From Hydrogenobacter thermophilus TK-6 (GTDB lineage Bacteria; Aquificota; Aquificia; Aquificales; Aquificaceae): a stretch of 64,000 bases of DNA. Shown here piece after piece: positions 44,435 to 58,000 of this stretch; positions within the stretch are counted from its first letter, which is position 1, and each line of letters begins with the position of its first letter. The DNA is taken from contig NC_013799.1 of the NCBI RefSeq assembly GCF_000010785.1, positions 744,001 to 808,000 of the forward strand. Direction: 5' to 3'. The notes beneath the pieces were generated by a model that saw nothing but the letters and a program-made list of their open reading frames with translations, was not told the DNA's origin and ran no database searches. Both the position numbers and the translations under genes were made by a program.

Positions 44435-45030
44435 GATGATAACCTCTCGTAAATCTTTTCTATAGCCTGTTTTTGTATGGCAAGCACATCCGCCCAAAGA
44501 ATGTCGTAAACATTAAGACCTTCAGCTGGAAGCACTTTTACATTTGGAAGATTCCTGAAAGACTTCATCACTATCTCATCTTTTTCTGGGATCACTATGG
44601 TTACTTTAATGTCTTTTATTCCATTACTGTTCAAAAACTCAATTGCCTTCTTGGTTTTTGGAACATCGCCTATGTTTATACTGTCAAATAAGAGCATCTT
44701 ACCTTCCTGAGCTTTGGAAGAGAGTGCCATCTTTAGTCCCAACTTCCTAACCTTTTTGGGGAGGCTGTAATAGTAGTCAGTAGGTCTTGGACCGTGAGCT
44801 ACACCACCCCCTACGAATATATTAGCACCTCTATCACCGTGCCTTGCATTTCCTGTACCTTTCTGGGGAAGGAGCTTCCTTCCGCTGTATGATAATTCAC
44901 CTCTTGTCTTGGTGCTGTGAGTTCCTTGCCTTCTGCAGGCAAGCTGCCACTTTATCACCTCCCACAGTATATGCCTCTTTACTTCAACATTAAACACATC
45001 GTCTCTTAATTCCATGTCTCCTAGCTTCAT
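44431..45030 (-). CDS. rplD: 50S ribosomal protein L4
   Basis: A 199-residue protein with its extended loop in the exit tunnel. [20 protein letters not shown] and [20 protein letters not shown] are L4 signatures. It overlaps rplC and rplW by 4 bp each. Confidence 0.97.
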   Translation of the reverse strand: MKLGDMELRDDVFNVEVKRHILWEVIKWQLACRRQGTHSTKTRGELSYSGRKLLPQKGTGNARHGDRGANIFVGGGVAHGPRPTDYYYSLPKKVRKLGLKMALSSKAQEGKMLLFDSINIGDVPKTKKAIEFLNSNGIKDIKVTIVIPEKDEIVMKSFRNLPNVKVLPAEGLNVYDILWADVLAIQKQAIEKIYERLSS

Positions 45031-45734
45031 GCTTGCGCTCCTTTTAAGAGGTTCTCGGTTATGTGTTTAAGTCTGTTTAGCTTGAGCCTTTGCGACTTCC
45101 TTTCTGCTATGGTGCTCTTTTCCAGCACCACTAAACCACCTGCCGGACCAGGAACAGAACCTTTAACCAGCATTAGGTTTTTCTCTGGGACTATATCAAC
45201 CACAAACAAGGATTGAATCCTAACTTTCTGCGCACCATAATGCCCAGCCATTCTCTTGCTCTTCCAAACTCTTCCGGGGTCTGACCTGTTGCCTATGGAT
45301 CCTACAGCTCTGTGGTACCTGTGACCGTGAGACTTGGGAAAGCCTCCAAAGTCCCACCTTTTCATAGTGCCGGTAAAGCCTCTACCTTTGCTAATGCCCA
45401 CCACATCCACCAGCTCGCCGGGAGAGAAAACGTCCGCCACAGTCAGTTCCTGACCCACCTGATAACCTGCTATGTCATCAACTCTGAACTCTTTTAGCCT
45501 TCTTAAAAGTCTTACACCAACTTTTTGGAGATGACCCATTTCAGGCTTTGTTAAGTGCTTTTCCTTCGCAGAATAGGCACCCAGCTGAAGAGCGGAGTAT
45601 CCGTCCTTTTCTATACTCTTTATGGCAACCACTGTATGAGGGGGGATTTCAATCAAAGTCACGGGGATGGCTGTACCATCCTTTAAGAAAACCCTTGTCA
45701 TGCCGACCTTTTTACCTATAAGCCCTATAGCCAT
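45027..45734 (-). CDS. rplC: 50S ribosomal protein L3
   Basis: A 235-residue protein near the peptidyl-transferase centre. [16 protein letters not shown] opens it; [19 protein letters not shown] and the [20 protein letters not shown] loop are typical. Confidence 0.97.
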   Translation of the reverse strand: MAIGLIGKKVGMTRVFLKDGTAIPVTLIEIPPHTVVAIKSIEKDGYSALQLGAYSAKEKHLTKPEMGHLQKVGVRLLRRLKEFRVDDIAGYQVGQELTVADVFSPGELVDVVGISKGRGFTGTMKRWDFGGFPKSHGHRYHRAVGSIGNRSDPGRVWKSKRMAGHYGAQKVRIQSLFVVDIVPEKNLMLVKGSVPGPAGGLVVLEKSTIAERKSQRLKLNRLKHITENLLKGAQA

Positions 45735-45736
45735 GC

Positions 45737-46048
45737 TCAGCTCCTCATTTTTAGTTCCACATCAACACCAGCCGGCAGATTAATGCTCATAAGAGATTCT
45801 ACCGTTTGGGGTGTGATCCTCGTTATGTCAATAATTCTCCTGTGCTCCCTTATCTCAAAGTGTTCCCTTGATTGATCAAATTTGTGGGGAGAGCGAAGCA
45901 CTATCCACCTCTTTTTTAAAGTGGGAAGCGGAATGGGACCTTTGGCTATGCCACCTGTTCTCTTTACCGTATCTATGATCTGCTTTACAGACTGATCAAG
46001 GAGTCGGTGATCATAAGACCTCAGCTTTATGCGTATCAGCTCCTCCAT
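45737..46048 (-). CDS. rpsJ: 30S ribosomal protein S10
   Basis: A 103-residue protein, also NusE of transcription antitermination complexes. It shows [20 protein letters not shown] and [19 protein letters not shown]. The spacer and ribosome site before its ATG are identical to those between tuf copy 2 and rpmG. Confidence 0.97.
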   Translation of the reverse strand: MEELIRIKLRSYDHRLLDQSVKQIIDTVKRTGGIAKGPIPLPTLKKRWIVLRSPHKFDQSREHFEIREHRRIIDITRITPQTVESLMSINLPAGVDVELKMRS

Positions 46049-47181
46049 CTTTACACCTCTCAGTCAAGGATTTGGGTAACCACTCCTGCTCCCACCGTCC
46101 TGCCTCCTTCCCTTATGGCAAATCTTAGCCCTTCTTCCATAGCCACAGGCTGTATGAGTTCCACCTCCAGCTCCACGTTGTCGCCTGGCATCACCATCTC
46201 TTGCCCCTCGGGTAGCTTTACCACTGTCCCCGTCACATCCGCTGTCCTAAAGTAAAACTGTGGCCTGTAATTGACAAAAAAGGGTGTGTGCCTGCCTCCT
46301 TCTTCTTTGCTTAACACATACACCTGTGCCCTGAAGCGCTTGTGTGGCTTTACAGTGCCCGGCTTTGCCAACACTTGTCCCCTCTCCACATCGTCTTTGC
46401 CTACTCCACGCAGCAAAACCCCCACATTGTCACCAGGCAACGCTTCATCCAGTATCTTCCTAAACATCTCTATAGAAGTTGCCACTGTCTTGAGTGGTTC
46501 TTCCCTTATCCCTACTATCTCCACCTCTTCCCCTGGCTTTAGCACTCCCCTCTCCACTCTACCTGTTACCACTGTACCACGTCCGGATATGCTAAATACA
46601 TCCTCTATAGGCATCAAAAAGGGTTTGTCTGCTTCCCTTACAGGTGTTGGTACATACTCATCCATCGCTTTCAAAAGTTCTACTATGGCATTGCACCATC
46701 TGTCTGGTTTGCCTTGTTCAAGCTCCTGCAAAGCTCCCAGTGCAGAGCCTCTGATTACGGGCACCTCATCCCCTGGAAACTCATACTTAGAAAGAAGCTC
46801 TCTCACTTCCAGCTCCACCAGGTCCAAAAGCTCTGGGTCATCCACCATATCACACTTGTTCATAAAGACCACTATGTAAGGGACATTGACCTGTCTTGCC
46901 AAAAGCACATGCTCTCTGGTCTGTGGCATGGGACCGTCTGCCGCAGACACCACCAGTATGGCACCGTCCATCTGCGCAGCGCCTGTTATCATGTTCTTGA
47001 TATAGTCTGCGTGTCCTGGGCAATCCACATGAGCGTAGTGTCTTTTGGGTGTCTCATACTCCACGTGGGTGATGTTTATGGTGATGCCTCTTTCTTTCTC
47101 TTCTGGTGCTTTGTCAATCTCTTCGTACTTGGTGCATTTGGCTTTGCCACCTGGCAACACACCTGCAGCTAAGACGCAGGT
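46045..47181 (-). repeat. Long direct repeat (tuf copy 1 unit)
   Basis: This stretch is identical to 62828-63964 except for one base (47050 T, 63833 C). It spans most of tuf, its stop, the intergenic spacer and the ribosome site, and ends at the ATGG of the next gene. Offset between the copies is 16783 bp. Confidence 0.9.
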
Positions 47182-47277
47182 AATGGCTGAAGTCAGCGTG
47201 GACTTGCCGTGGTCAACGTGCCCTATAGTTCCCACATTCACATGCTCCTTCTCTCTTATAAACTTCTCCTTTGCCAT
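46060..47277 (-). CDS. tuf: Elongation factor Tu, copy 1
   Basis: A 405-residue GTPase delivering aminoacyl-tRNA to the ribosome. The P loop is GHVDHGKST, with [28 protein letters not shown], and domains 2 and 3 complete. The gene is almost identical at the nucleotide level to copy 2 at 62843 onward. It lies between fusA and rpsJ, the classical str-operon position. Confidence 0.98.
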   Translation of the reverse strand: MAKEKFIREKEHVNVGTIGHVDHGKSTLTSAITCVLAAGVLPGGKAKCTKYEEIDKAPEEKERGITINITHVEYETPKRHYAHVDCPGHADYIKNMITGAAQMDGAILVVSAADGPMPQTREHVLLARQVNVPYIVVFMNKCDMVDDPELLDLVELEVRELLSKYEFPGDEVPVIRGSALGALQELEQGKPDRWCNAIVELLKAMDEYVPTPVREADKPFLMPIEDVFSISGRGTVVTGRVERGVLKPGEEVEIVGIREEPLKTVATSIEMFRKILDEALPGDNVGVLLRGVGKDDVERGQVLAKPGTVKPHKRFRAQVYVLSKEEGGRHTPFFVNYRPQFYFRTADVTGTVVKLPEGQEMVMPGDNVELEVELIQPVAMEEGLRFAIREGGRTVGAGVVTQILD

Positions 47278-47298
47278 AGCTTTACCTCCGTGTATTCT

Positions 47299-49386
47299 TC
47301 AAGTTTTTGCTCCTGCCATCCGTTCCCCTATGATCTGCTCCGCTATACTTTGGGGAACTTCATCGTAATGAGAAAATTTCATTATAAAGGTTCCTCTTCC
47401 CTGTGTCAAGCTCCTTAAAGTGGTGGCGTATCCAAACATCTCAGCCAAAGGTACAAGAGCCTTAACCACAGTAATGACACCCTTATTTTCCATCCCCATA
47501 ATCTTTCCTCTTCTGGAGTTGAGGTCACCGATGACATCACCCACATAGTCATCAGGTGTTTCCACCTCTACCTCCATTATGGGCTCAAGAAGCACCGGAT
47601 TTGCCTTTTTGGCTGCCTCTTTAAAGGCTATGGATCCGGCTATCTTAAAAGCCATTTCTGAAGAGTCTACCTCGTGGTAAGAGCCGTCAAATAACCTTAC
47701 CTTCACATCCACAACAGGATAACCTGCCAGTACGCCGCTTTGCATAGCCTCTCTTATACCCTGCTCCACAGCAGGAATGAACTCTTTGGGTATAACACCA
47801 CCCACTATAGCATTCTCAAAGATGAAGCCTTGCCCCCTTTCTAAAGGTTCAACATCTATCACCACATGACCGTACTGACCTCTACCTCCCGTTTGCCTTA
47901 TAAATTTACCTTCCGCCTGTGCAGGTTTTTTGATGGTTTCTTTGTAGGCAACCTGAGGTTTACCCACATTTACCTCAATCCCATACTCGCGCTTCATTCT
48001 GTCCACCATTATCTCAAGGTGAAGCTCTCCCATACCGTGTATGAGCGTCTGACCAGTCTCTGGGTCCGCACTCGCCTTAAAAGTGGGGTCTTCCTTCATG
48101 TACTTGTTAAGCACCTGAGAGAGTTTCTCCTGGTCCTTCTTGGTTTTTGGCTCAATAGCCATTGATATGACTGGCTCAGGAAACTCAAGCTTCTCAAGAA
48201 GTATGGGAAATTTTTCATCGCTGAGAGTGTCACCAGTTGCGGCATCAAGACCTACCGCAGCAACTATCTCACCGGCAGAAGCTTCCTGCACATCCTCCCT
48301 TGAGTTGGCATGCATGAGAAGCAATCTTCCTATCCTTTCCTTCTTATCCCTTGTAGCGTTATACACATAAGACCCAGCGGTGACTTTACCGGAGAAAACC
48401 CTAAAGTAAGTGAGCTGTCCCGCATAAGGGTCGCTCATAACTTTAAACACATAAGCACAGAAGGGCTCTTCGTCAAAAGGCTTTCTCTCCTCCTCTTCGG
48501 AGGTTTTTGGATTTATTCCCTTTGCAGGAGGTACATCAAGGGGAGAAGGAAGGTAATCTATGACCGCATCAAGGAGCGGCTGAACACCTTTATTTTTAAA
48601 GGCAGAACCGCAGAGAACCGGCACAAGGTTTCTGTTTATAGTAGCCTTCCTGAGAACCCTCTTTAGGTCCTCAGCGGATATCTCCTCTCCCTCCAAGTAT
48701 CTCATCATCAGGTCGTCATCCTTTTCCACTATGGCTTCTACCATTTTAGCGCGCCACTCTTGGGCTTTATCCAAGTATTCCTGAGGGATGTCCACCACCT
48801 CGTACTTGGCACCAAGAGTTTCCTCAAGCCATATGATGGCTTTCATGCTCATGAGGTCCACCACACCTTTAAACTGATCCTCAGCACCTATGGGTATCTG
48901 AATGGCAACGGGCTTTATGCTGAGCTTTTTTTCTATCTCGTTGAAAACTCGGTAAAAGTCCGCGCCGAGCCTGTCCAGCTTGTTTATAAAGGCTATTCTC
49001 GGCACACCAAATCTGTCTGCCCACCTCCAGTTGGCTTCCGACTGCGGCTGGACACCTTCTACCGCTGAGAAGATGAAGATAATACCATCCAGCACCTTCA
49101 TAGAGCGCACCACTTCTACCGAGAAGTCCACGTGTCCGGGTGTGTCTATGATGTTTATTTGATGATCCTTCCAATAGCATGCGGTGGTTGCTGCTGTTAT
49201 GGTTATACCCCTCTCTTTCTCCTGAGGCATCCAGTCCATTGTGGCTGCACCTTCGTGTACCTCACCTATCTTGTAGGTTTTTCCTGTGTAGTAGAGTATT
49301 CTCTCGGTGGTTGTGGTTTTTCCTGCGTCTATGTGGGCAACTATTCCTATGTTCCTTAGCCTTTCTATGGGTACCGCTCTTGGCAT
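47299..49386 (-). CDS. fusA: Elongation factor G
   Basis: A 695-residue GTPase for ribosomal translocation. The start at 49386 ([20 protein letters not shown]) is supported by GGAGG upstream; an ATG 33 bp earlier is in frame but poorer. P loop [26 protein letters not shown] and domains II-V are complete. It lies 13 bp after rpsG. Confidence 0.98.
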   Translation of the reverse strand: MPRAVPIERLRNIGIVAHIDAGKTTTTERILYYTGKTYKIGEVHEGAATMDWMPQEKERGITITAATTACYWKDHQINIIDTPGHVDFSVEVVRSMKVLDGIIFIFSAVEGVQPQSEANWRWADRFGVPRIAFINKLDRLGADFYRVFNEIEKKLSIKPVAIQIPIGAEDQFKGVVDLMSMKAIIWLEETLGAKYEVVDIPQEYLDKAQEWRAKMVEAIVEKDDDLMMRYLEGEEISAEDLKRVLRKATINRNLVPVLCGSAFKNKGVQPLLDAVIDYLPSPLDVPPAKGINPKTSEEEERKPFDEEPFCAYVFKVMSDPYAGQLTYFRVFSGKVTAGSYVYNATRDKKERIGRLLLMHANSREDVQEASAGEIVAAVGLDAATGDTLSDEKFPILLEKLEFPEPVISMAIEPKTKKDQEKLSQVLNKYMKEDPTFKASADPETGQTLIHGMGELHLEIMVDRMKREYGIEVNVGKPQVAYKETIKKPAQAEGKFIRQTGGRGQYGHVVIDVEPLERGQGFIFENAIVGGVIPKEFIPAVEQGIREAMQSGVLAGYPVVDVKVRLFDGSYHEVDSSEMAFKIAGSIAFKEAAKKANPVLLEPIMEVEVETPDDYVGDVIGDLNSRRGKIMGMENKGVITVVKALVPLAEMFGYATTLRSLTQGRGTFIMKFSHYDEVPQSIAEQIIGERMAGAKT

Positions 49387-49399
49387 CTTTATTCCTCCT

Positions 49400-49882
49400 T
49401 TACCACCTAAAGTGAGCAAAAACTTTGTTGGCTTCTGCCATTCTGTGCGTATCTTCCTTCTTCTTTATAGCACCACCCTTACCTTCCAAGGCATCAAGAA
49501 GCTCCGCCTTTAATCTTTCCACCATGGTGTAGCTTCCTCTGTGTCTTCCTCTGGTTCTGGCTGCATCTACCAGCCACTTTATAGCTAGGCTTATTTGCCT
49601 TCTGGGCGGTACTTCCACGGGCACTTGATAGGTGGCACCTCCTACCCTTCTTGGTCTTACCTCATACTCGGGTTTTAACTGCTCTATCACCTTATGGAGC
49701 AATTCTGTGGGTGTCATTTTTGCTTCTCTTGATGCCTCCTCTAAGGCTGTGTATACTATGTACTCTGCAACGCTCTTTTTACCATCCTTCATCACTTTGT
49801 TTATTAGCTTAGCTACTAAGACATCTCCGTAAATAGGGTCTGGCATCACTTCTCTTGGAGGAACAGGTCCCTTTCTTGGCAT
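49400..49882 (-). CDS. rpsG: 30S ribosomal protein S7
   Basis: A 160-residue assembly-initiating protein of the 30S head. [20 protein letters not shown] and [18 protein letters not shown] are S7 signatures. The ATG overlaps the rpsL stop by one base (TAATG). Confidence 0.97.
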   Translation of the reverse strand: MPRKGPVPPREVMPDPIYGDVLVAKLINKVMKDGKKSVAEYIVYTALEEASREAKMTPTELLHKVIEQLKPEYEVRPRRVGGATYQVPVEVPPRRQISLAIKWLVDAARTRGRHRGSYTMVERLKAELLDALEGKGGAIKKKEDTHRMAEANKVFAHFRW

Positions 49883-50277
49883 TACTTCTTACCTCCTGCC
49901 TGAGCTTGTTTTGGTCTCTTAGCACCGTATTTGGACCTTGACTGTCTTCTGTTAGCCACACCGGCAGTATCCAATGCACCTCTAATCACTTTGTATCTCA
50001 CACCAGGAAGGTCCTTTACCCTTCCCCCTCTTACCAGCACTATGGAGTGCTCTTGAAGGTTATGACCTTCACCAGGTATGTAGGCAGTCACCTCTATACC
50101 ATTGGAAAGTCTCACCCTTGTAACCTTCCTGAGAGCAGAGTTTGGCTTTTTGGGCGTCACTGTGTACACCCTTACACATACACCCCTCTTCTGCGGATTA
50201 CCCTGCAGAGCAGGGGATTTGCTCTTTTTTCTCTTTTGCTCTCTGCCTTGCCTTACAAGCTGGTTTATGGTAGGCAT
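49882..50277 (-). CDS. rpsL: 30S ribosomal protein S12
   Basis: A 131-residue decoding-centre protein. The start at 50277 ([12 protein letters not shown]) has GGAGGAG upstream. The sequence [20 protein letters not shown] carries the conserved lysine that streptomycin-resistant mutants change, so the wild-type residue is present. Confidence 0.97.
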   Translation of the reverse strand: MPTINQLVRQGREQKRKKSKSPALQGNPQKRGVCVRVYTVTPKKPNSALRKVTRVRLSNGIEVTAYIPGEGHNLQEHSIVLVRGGRVKDLPGVRYKVIRGALDTAGVANRRQSRSKYGAKRPKQAQAGGKK

Positions 50278-50305
50278 ACCATCTCCTCCTTTCAAGCAGT
50301 CTACT

Positions 50306-50314
50306 ATTATAACA
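50306..50314 (-). promoter_or_regulatory. Extended -10 promoter candidate of the str operon inside the rpoC stop region
   Basis: Minus-strand TGTTATAAT: an extended -10 element whose TATAAT overlaps the TAA stop codon of rpoC, about 29 bp upstream of rpsL. No -35 hexamer is evident, as expected for extended -10 promoters. Confidence 0.4.
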
Positions 50315-53300
50315 CATCCTTTAGAGCTTTTGCCTTTGTCTCCTCAATAACTTTGACCACAGCGTACTTTCCTGCACCAGTTCCAGCAGGTATGAGGTTT
50401 CCTATAATTACATTCTCCTTTATTCCTCTCAAGTCATCTACTTTGCCCTCGCACGAAGCATCCGTTAGTACCTTAGGCGTCTCTTGGAAGGATGCTGCGG
50501 ATATCCAGCTTCTCGCGGTAAGCGCAGCCTTAGATATGCCAACCAAGATAGGTTCTACCTTAGGTAGCTTGCCTCCTTCTTCTTTTATCCTCTCAACTTC
50601 CTGCTCAAGGTCTTCCATGTCCACCTCCTCATTCACCAAGAACCTGCTGTCTCCAGGGTCTACTACCCTCCTCTTTCTAAGCATCTGTTTTATGATGATC
50701 TCAAAGTGTTTGTCGTTTATGTCAACACCTTGCAGTCTGTAAACCATTTGCACCTCTTTGAGTAGGAACTTTTGAAGTTCGTCTATGCCCTTTATCCTGA
50801 GGATCTCTTCGGGTACAGGTGTTCCGTCCGTCAGTGGGTCTCCAGCGCTTACTGTATCACCGTTTTTGACCAGAAGGTGTTTGCCCTTTGGTACAAAGTA
50901 CTCTCTCTGAAGTCCGGTGTCTTTGTTATAAACTACAATCTTATACCCTCTTCCCTTTATCCTTACTTGCCCATCTATTTCAGCTTTCACACTCTCGGTT
51001 ATGTTACTTCCCTTCTGTACATATTGACCGTGGCTTACCAGAATGTACTCGTCCTTCTTTATGTCGTACTTTCTTGTTTCACCAGTTTTGGGATTGTAAA
51101 GTATCACCTCATCCGCATCCTCATAAATTCTCACTGTGCCATCTATCTCAGTGAGTATGGCAGGATTTTTGGGCTTCCTTGCCTCAAACAGCTCTTCAAC
51201 TCTGGGCAAACCGCCTACTATGTCCCTAACCTTTGCCATCTCCTTGGGTATTCTTGCAAGCACATCTCCCGGGCTCACCTGATAGCCCTTTACCACATAA
51301 TACTTGTGCTGTATCTCAGTGCCTTCAGATTCGCTACATGTAGGACATATGCTCCACTCGAGCTGTATGTGTTCAGGTGGTATGTTCAGTATAGAATTGA
51401 CGGGTAGGTCATAGGTGAGTTCTCTACCATCTGGGGTAGCCACTACTAACCTTGGAGTGTGGAGCATGGCATCTTTTGGTCTTGTAAAAGACACTACTGT
51501 GGATGTTTTTCCCGAAAGAGGGTCTCTTTCTTCTTTCACCGTCACATCCAGCACTATGTCTTTGAACTCTACCTTTCCACCTTCCTCCGCTATTATGTAT
51601 GTATTGAAGGGATCCCATTCTGCGAGAATTGTACCTTCTTTTACCTCCTGACCTTCCTCTACATGAATGGTAGCTGCGTAGGGTACCGAATGTCTTTCCA
51701 CAGGTCTTGAGTCTTTATCAAGCACTGCTATTGCTGCATCTTTTGAGATGTTTATGAGCTTGCCTTCCTTGTTCTTTATGAGCTTCATATTGTAATACTT
51801 TATTCTGCCGCTGGTTTCGCATGTCAGAACATTCTGAACTCTTTCCGCGACTGCAGCGCCTCCTATGTGGAAGGTCCTCATGGTGAGCTGTGTGCCGGGC
51901 TCACCTATGGATTGAGCTGCTATTATACCCACAGCTTCACCCACATCCACCAGCTTCCTTTGAGAAAGGTCCCACCCGTAACACATGGCACATACGCCGA
52001 ATTTGGCTTCGCATGTAAGAGGGGACCTCACTTTTACCTTCTCTATGCCTGCATGCGCTATCCTGTCTGCTAAACCCTCGTCCACTATCTGGTTCCTCTT
52101 GGCTATTACCTCACCCGTGTAGGGGTCTACAATATCCTCCGCTAAGGTTCTACCTATTATCCTGTCTTTAAGAGGTACCTTTTCCTCTCCACCTTCCACT
52201 ATAGCTGTCATATCTATGCCTCTATGGGTTTTGCAGTCATGTTCAGTAATCATAATATCCTGCGCCACATCCACCAATCTCCTGGTGAGGTAACCGGCAA
52301 AAGCTGTTTTTAGAGCTGTGTCCGCAAGACCCTTTCTCGCACCGTAGGTGGAGATAAAGTACTCAAGTACCGAAAGCCCCTCTCTAAAATTGGATATAAT
52401 GGGGGTTTCTATGAACTCACCCGTGTGCTTTGCCATGAGCCCCCTCATGGCGGCGAGCTGTCTTATCTGGTCTCTGTTTCCTCTTGCTCCAGAGTTTGCC
52501 ATCATGTATATGGGGTTGAAAATGCCCGGATAGACCTTTTCTCCTTCCTTCCTCTGGCTCTTTTCTATCTCTTCAAACATGGCTTTTGAAACTCTATCTG
52601 TTATCTCCGACCAGAGGTCTATGATTCTGTTGTACCTTTCCTTGTTGGTCAGTAGCCCTTTCATGTACTGGTCTATGATCTCGTCCGCCTGCTGGAAAGA
52701 TTCTTTGAGTATGTCCTTCTTTACTTTGGGTATCTGAAGGTCGTCCACGCTTATGGATATAGCCGCTTTTGTAGCCATGTTAAAGCCAAGCTCTTTAAGG
52801 TCATCCAGAAACTTTGCGGTTCTTTCAGTTCCATACTTGTTGTATATGTTTGTGATGAGCTTGGAAACTTTCTTCTTGTCAAGAGGTTCGTTTACGAAGG
52901 GATGGCCTTCGGGCAGTATGCTATTAAAAAGCACCCTTCCAGGAGTCGTTTCTATAAGTTTACCGTCTTCTAATCTAAGCTTTATTCTGGCGTGCATATC
53001 CACCTTTTGATTTTCTAAAGCCAGAAGCACCTCCTCTTTGCTGAAGAAGAGCTTAGCTTCTCCCTTTGCACCTGGTACCTCTTGCGTTATGTAATAAACG
53101 CCCAGGATCATGTCCTGAGAAGGCATGGTGATGGGCTTTCCGTGAGCAGGAGATATGATGTTTTGTGTAGAAAGCATAAGTATGTATGCCTCCAGCTGTG
53201 CGGTTATGCCCAAAGGTACATGAACAGCCATCTGGTCTCCGTCAAAGTCCGCGTTGAAAGGTGGACACACAAGAGGATGGAGCTGTATAGCTTTGCCATC

Positions 53301-55007
53301 TATGAGAACTGGCTCAAAAGCCTGGATGGACATTCTGTGAAGGGTGGGTGCACGGTTTAGAAGCACAGGGTGCTGTTTCACTACTTCTTCAAGGCACTCC
53401 CAGACCTCCGCAGTTTTTTGCTCCACTAACTTCTTGGCATTCTTTATAGAAGTTGCGTAACCTTTCTCCTCAAGCCTCCTGTAAACAAAAGGTTTGAAAA
53501 GTTCCAGAGCCATAATTCTGGGAAGTCCACACTGGTGCATTTTAAGCTCCGGTCCCACCACTATGACGGATCTGCCCGAGTAATCCACCCTCTTGCCCAG
53601 AAGGTTCTGTCTGAATCTTCCCTGCTTTCCTTTCAGATAGTCCGAGAGGGACTTTAAGGCTCTGCCGTTTTGGGTCACTACTCTTCCGCGCTTGCCATTA
53701 TCTATAAGAGCGCTGACCACCTCCTGAAGCATCCTCTTTTCGTTCCTTATGATTATCTCGGGTGCGTCAAGCTCTATAAGTCTTTTGAGCCTGTTGTTTC
53801 TGTTTATGATTCTCCTGTATAGGTCGTTAAGGTCGGAGGTAGCAAATCTTCCTCCGTCAAGAGCTACCAAGGGTCTTAGCTCGGGGGGAAGTACGGGAAG
53901 CACTTCCAGTATCATCCACTCGGGTCTGTTGCCGCTCTTTATAAAGTCCTCTACCAGCTTTAGCACCCTTATAGCCTTCCTTACCTTGGCTTCGGAGACC
54001 TCTTTGAGAACCGCTGACCTTATGTCTTCCTTTATCTTTTCAAAAACCGGAAGCTCTCTTTTCCTCTCTTTTACCCTTTCGTAGTATTCGCGAAGCGCTT
54101 CCCTGCCTGTAAGACAGTCCTCTCCGCCATCTTCCGAAAGAAGCTCACCGGTTTGTATGTTAAGGTAGTACTCTTCGTTCAATATGCCCAGTAGTGCCTG
54201 CTCCAGCGTCATGTCGTCAGGATGCTTTATCTCCACTCCGTACAGCCTGAAGTCTTCCGCTATAACTTTTACTATCCTGTGGTATATTTTCTTGTGCTTT
54301 TCCTCAAGGTGTTTGCCAAGGTCCTCAAACCCAAGGCTGTAAGGTTTTATCTCCTCCCTTAGCTTTCTGGCGTAAGCCTGAAGGTCAAGAGAGGAAAGAA
54401 CCTTTTTTATTATCTCCGCGCCCATACCCCCTTCATACCTGTGCTCCAAGCTTGTGGCGTACTCGCTCATGTACCTGTCTTCGTCAACAACATAGAGCTT
54501 TACAAACTTGGTATTGCCTATGTCGTCCTTTATGGGTATGGTGTCTTCCATCTCCTCAAACTTTTTCTCCTCCTCCTCGCTTATCGGGTACTCTATAACC
54601 AGGTAAGACTCAAAGTAAACCACCCTCTCCGCATCCCTTGTGGACAGGTTGAGAAGGGTGGCTATCTTGGATGGAGAGCTTTTGAGAAACCATATGTGAG
54701 CTACAGGCGCGGCAAGCTCTATGTGCCCGAACCTCTTTCTCCTCACATAAGATTTGGTCACCTCAACACCGCACCTGTCGCATATGGTGCCTTCAAACCT
54801 CTTACCCCTGTACTTTCCACACAGACACTCGTAATCCTTTATGGGACCGAATATCTTGGCACAGAATAGTCCATCCTTTTCCGGCTTGTGAGTTCTGTAG
54901 TTTATGGTTTCTGGCTTTTTGACCTCCCCGTAACTCCAGCTTCTTATCTCTTCTGGCGAAGCCAGCATAAGTTTTATCTTCTCAAAGGGAAGAAGTCCCT
55001 TTCTCAT
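50307..55007 (-). CDS. rpoC: RNA polymerase beta' subunit
   Basis: A 1566-residue catalytic subunit. The N-terminal zinc ribbon is [20 protein letters not shown], the active-site Mg motif is NADFDGDQM, and a second zinc site is [13 protein letters not shown]. It is about 160 residues longer than the Escherichia coli protein because of inserts in the C-terminal half (repeated sandwich-barrel segments such as [18 protein letters not shown]), as in Aquifex. The ATG overlaps the rpoB stop by 4 bp. Confidence 0.98.
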   Translation of the reverse strand: MRKGLLPFEKIKLMLASPEEIRSWSYGEVKKPETINYRTHKPEKDGLFCAKIFGPIKDYECLCGKYRGKRFEGTICDRCGVEVTKSYVRRKRFGHIELAAPVAHIWFLKSSPSKIATLLNLSTRDAERVVYFESYLVIEYPISEEEEKKFEEMEDTIPIKDDIGNTKFVKLYVVDEDRYMSEYATSLEHRYEGGMGAEIIKKVLSSLDLQAYARKLREEIKPYSLGFEDLGKHLEEKHKKIYHRIVKVIAEDFRLYGVEIKHPDDMTLEQALLGILNEEYYLNIQTGELLSEDGGEDCLTGREALREYYERVKERKRELPVFEKIKEDIRSAVLKEVSEAKVRKAIRVLKLVEDFIKSGNRPEWMILEVLPVLPPELRPLVALDGGRFATSDLNDLYRRIINRNNRLKRLIELDAPEIIIRNEKRMLQEVVSALIDNGKRGRVVTQNGRALKSLSDYLKGKQGRFRQNLLGKRVDYSGRSVIVVGPELKMHQCGLPRIMALELFKPFVYRRLEEKGYATSIKNAKKLVEQKTAEVWECLEEVVKQHPVLLNRAPTLHRMSIQAFEPVLIDGKAIQLHPLVCPPFNADFDGDQMAVHVPLGITAQLEAYILMLSTQNIISPAHGKPITMPSQDMILGVYYITQEVPGAKGEAKLFFSKEEVLLALENQKVDMHARIKLRLEDGKLIETTPGRVLFNSILPEGHPFVNEPLDKKKVSKLITNIYNKYGTERTAKFLDDLKELGFNMATKAAISISVDDLQIPKVKKDILKESFQQADEIIDQYMKGLLTNKERYNRIIDLWSEITDRVSKAMFEEIEKSQRKEGEKVYPGIFNPIYMMANSGARGNRDQIRQLAAMRGLMAKHTGEFIETPIISNFREGLSVLEYFISTYGARKGLADTALKTAFAGYLTRRLVDVAQDIMITEHDCKTHRGIDMTAIVEGGEEKVPLKDRIIGRTLAEDIVDPYTGEVIAKRNQIVDEGLADRIAHAGIEKVKVRSPLTCEAKFGVCAMCYGWDLSQRKLVDVGEAVGIIAAQSIGEPGTQLTMRTFHIGGAAVAERVQNVLTCETSGRIKYYNMKLIKNKEGKLINISKDAAIAVLDKDSRPVERHSVPYAATIHVEEGQEVKEGTILAEWDPFNTYIIAEEGGKVEFKDIVLDVTVKEERDPLSGKTSTVVSFTRPKDAMLHTPRLVVATPDGRELTYDLPVNSILNIPPEHIQLEWSICPTCSESEGTEIQHKYYVVKGYQVSPGDVLARIPKEMAKVRDIVGGLPRVEELFEARKPKNPAILTEIDGTVRIYEDADEVILYNPKTGETRKYDIKKDEYILVSHGQYVQKGSNITESVKAEIDGQVRIKGRGYKIVVYNKDTGLQREYFVPKGKHLLVKNGDTVSAGDPLTDGTPVPEEILRIKGIDELQKFLLKEVQMVYRLQGVDINDKHFEIIIKQMLRKRRVVDPGDSRFLVNEEVDMEDLEQEVERIKEEGGKLPKVEPILVGISKAALTARSWISAASFQETPKVLTDASCEGKVDDLRGIKENVIIGNLIPAGTGAGKYAVVKVIEETKAKALKDVL

Positions 55008-58000
55008 CTTTCTTCCTCCTCAATTTCTATCTGGTCACAGGGTTTTGATTCCCCGTTCTCGCACTTAACATTTAGCCCGAGAGCTTTAAGCTCTCTTACC
55101 AGCACCCTGAAGGACTCAGGTATGCCTGGCGTATAGGTGTACTTTCCTTTGACTATGGCTTCGTAAACCTTGGTCCTTCCTTCTATGTCGTCGGACTTGA
55201 CGGTTAGCATCTCCTGAAGGGTGTAGGCAGCACCGTGAGCCTCCAGAGCCCATACCTCCATCTCTCCCAGCCTTTGACCACCAAACTGAGCCCTTCCACC
55301 AAGAGGCTGTTGAGTGACCAATGAGTACGGACCTGTGCTTCTGGCGTGTATCTTGTCATCCACCATATGGATGAGCTTTAGCATATACATATATCCCACG
55401 GTGACTTTGGTATCAAAGGGTTCACCTGTTCTTCCATCGTAAAGCGTGATCCTTCCATCCTCGGGAAGCCCTGCCATCTTCAGAAGCTCCTTTATATGTT
55501 CTTCGTTAGCTCCTTCAAAGACAGATGTTGCGACAGGTATACCCTTTTCCGCATAGCTTTCCACCACTTTTATGAAATCCTCATCACTCAAACTGTTTAA
55601 AAAGCTCTCTATGTACTTGGTGTTTTCTCCATCTTTTGTATCTCCCACCGAGTAGACCTTTTTCAAAAACTCCACTATCTCCTGCCTGCTTGCCATGTGT
55701 TCTATGAGTTCTCCAAGCTTTTTACCAAGCTCTTTGAGCGCCCATCCCAAGTGGGTTTCCAGTATCTGACCTACATTCATACGGGATGGCACACCCAGAG
55801 GATTCAGCACTATGTCAACGGGTGTTCCGTCCGGAAGGAAGGGCATGTCTTCTACGGGAAGCACCACTGATATGACCCCCTTGTTTCCGTGTCTTCCCGC
55901 CATCTTATCACCTACCTTAATCTTCCTCTTCTGAGCTATGTAAACCTTTACTAAGGTGACAACACCGGGTGGAAGCTCGCTCCTTTTACCTATGGATTCC
56001 TCTTTTTCCTTGTAAATCCTTTCCAGAAGTTCCACCTGAGCCTTTGTTCTATCCCTTATCTCGTTTATCCTATTGCACAGATCTTTATCCTCAAAGAGAT
56101 TTTCAGGTTTCGCAACTATGTAGTTGAGAAGCACCTCAAAGGTCTTTTCGTCAATCACTGTACCCGCCTTGTAAGTTTTCTTCTTTACCGTTATGTCCTT
56201 GTCCGTCTTTTTACCCAAAACTAAATCTCTTATTATCCTGTTTCTACCTTCTACGAGAAGTTTCTTTCTCTTTTCCAGCTCGTTGCGAAGAGCTTCCCTT
56301 TCTTGTCTCTCCACATGTTCAGTAAGGTAGTTCCTACGCTCTCCTACCTTTCTTGCAAAGACTTGCACATCAACCACCACACCTTCTACGCCGGGCGGAC
56401 ATCTGAGAGATGTGTCCTTTACATCCCTTGACTTCTCGCCAAAGATGGCTTGAAGAAGTTTTTCCTCCGGAGTTAGTTGCTGTTCCCCCTTAGGTGTTAC
56501 CTTTCCCACCAGTATATCACCCGGCTTTACATAGGTGCCTATCCTGACTATACCAAATTCATCAAGGTGTGCCAGCATCCTTTCAGGAATACCCGGCACC
56601 GACCTGGTGATCTCCTCATAACCTATCTTGGTTTCTCTTGCCTCCACTTCCAGCTCTTCAATGTGGATGGAAGTAAAGACATCATCCTTTACGAGTCTCT
56701 CCGAGATTACTATGGCATCCTCAAAGTTATAGCCCCTCCAAGGCATAAAGGCAACAAGCACATCCTTACCCAAGGCGAGTTCACCCATTTGCGTTGACTG
56801 ACCGTCCGCCAGCACATCACCTTTGCTTACCTTTTGACCCTTAAAGACTAGGGGTCTTTCGTTTATGCAGGTGTTCTGATTGGTCCTTTGCATCTTCTTG
56901 AGTTCGTATATGTCTATACCAATGTCTGTAGGGTCGTTTGGGTCTATCTCTTCGGGATTTACCCTGACTATTATCCTTTTGCTGTCTACCTCCTCCACTA
57001 TTCCACCCCTTTTGGCAACGATTACAGCTGCACTGTCGTATGCTACCTTCTTCTCCATTCCTGTACCTACTAAAGGAGAGGATGTAAACACCAGAGGTAC
57101 TGCCTGTCTCTGCATATTGGAACCCATTAGTGCCCTGTTGGCATCGTCGTGCTCAAGAAAAGGAATCAGCGAGGCGGACACCGAAACCACCTGTCTTGGA
57201 GAGACATCCATGTAATTTACCTGCTGAGGTTTTACTATCTGGATGTCGTTTTTGTATCTTGCAAGAACTCTATCCGCATTTATTTTGCCTTCCTCATCGG
57301 TGGGCGTGTATTGGGCTATGACATAATTCTCCTCTTCATAGGCTGCAAGATACTCTATCTCGTCAGTAACTTTTCCGTCTATCACCTTCCTATAAGGTGT
57401 TATGATAAAACCAAACTCGTTGATTTGGGCGTACACAGTTAAAGAGGTAACCAATCCTATGTTCTGACCTTCTGGTGTTTCTATAGGACATATTCTGCCA
57501 TAATGAGAGGGGTGTACATCCCTTATCTCAAACTTGGCGCTTTCTCTGGTGAGTCCTCCAGGACCCAGAGCGGATAGTCTTCTCTTGTGGGTTAGCGCAG
57601 AGAGGGGATTTGTGTTGTCAAGGTACTGAGAGAGAAGTCCGCCTTTGAGAAACTCGTAAAGGGCGCTGGTAAGATATCTGGGATTTAAGAGGTCCTGAGG
57701 CTTTAAGTGTGGGTCTTCTGGATTGGCAACGGTACATCTATCCCTGAAAAACTTCTCCATACGCGCCACACCTATACGGGCTTGGTTTTCAAGCAGTTCA
57801 CCTATGGATCTCACCCTTCTGTTGCCCAGGTAAGCAATGTCATCCTTTTTCTCTCTACCAAAGCGAAGGTCTATCAGGTACTTAACCGTATTTACCAGGT
57901 CTACGGGCAGGACAAATCGCGCGGCACCTTCCGTATAATCCCTTACCCTTACCTGATCCTTTGTTTTGAAGACCTCCTTTAGCATCTGCTCTGTTATAAG

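Noticed and set aside
46271-46879. 202-residue plus-strand open frame, repeated at 63054-63662
   Set aside because: It is the antisense of the two near-identical tuf genes. The repetition comes from tuf, not from a new gene family; no start signal is present.
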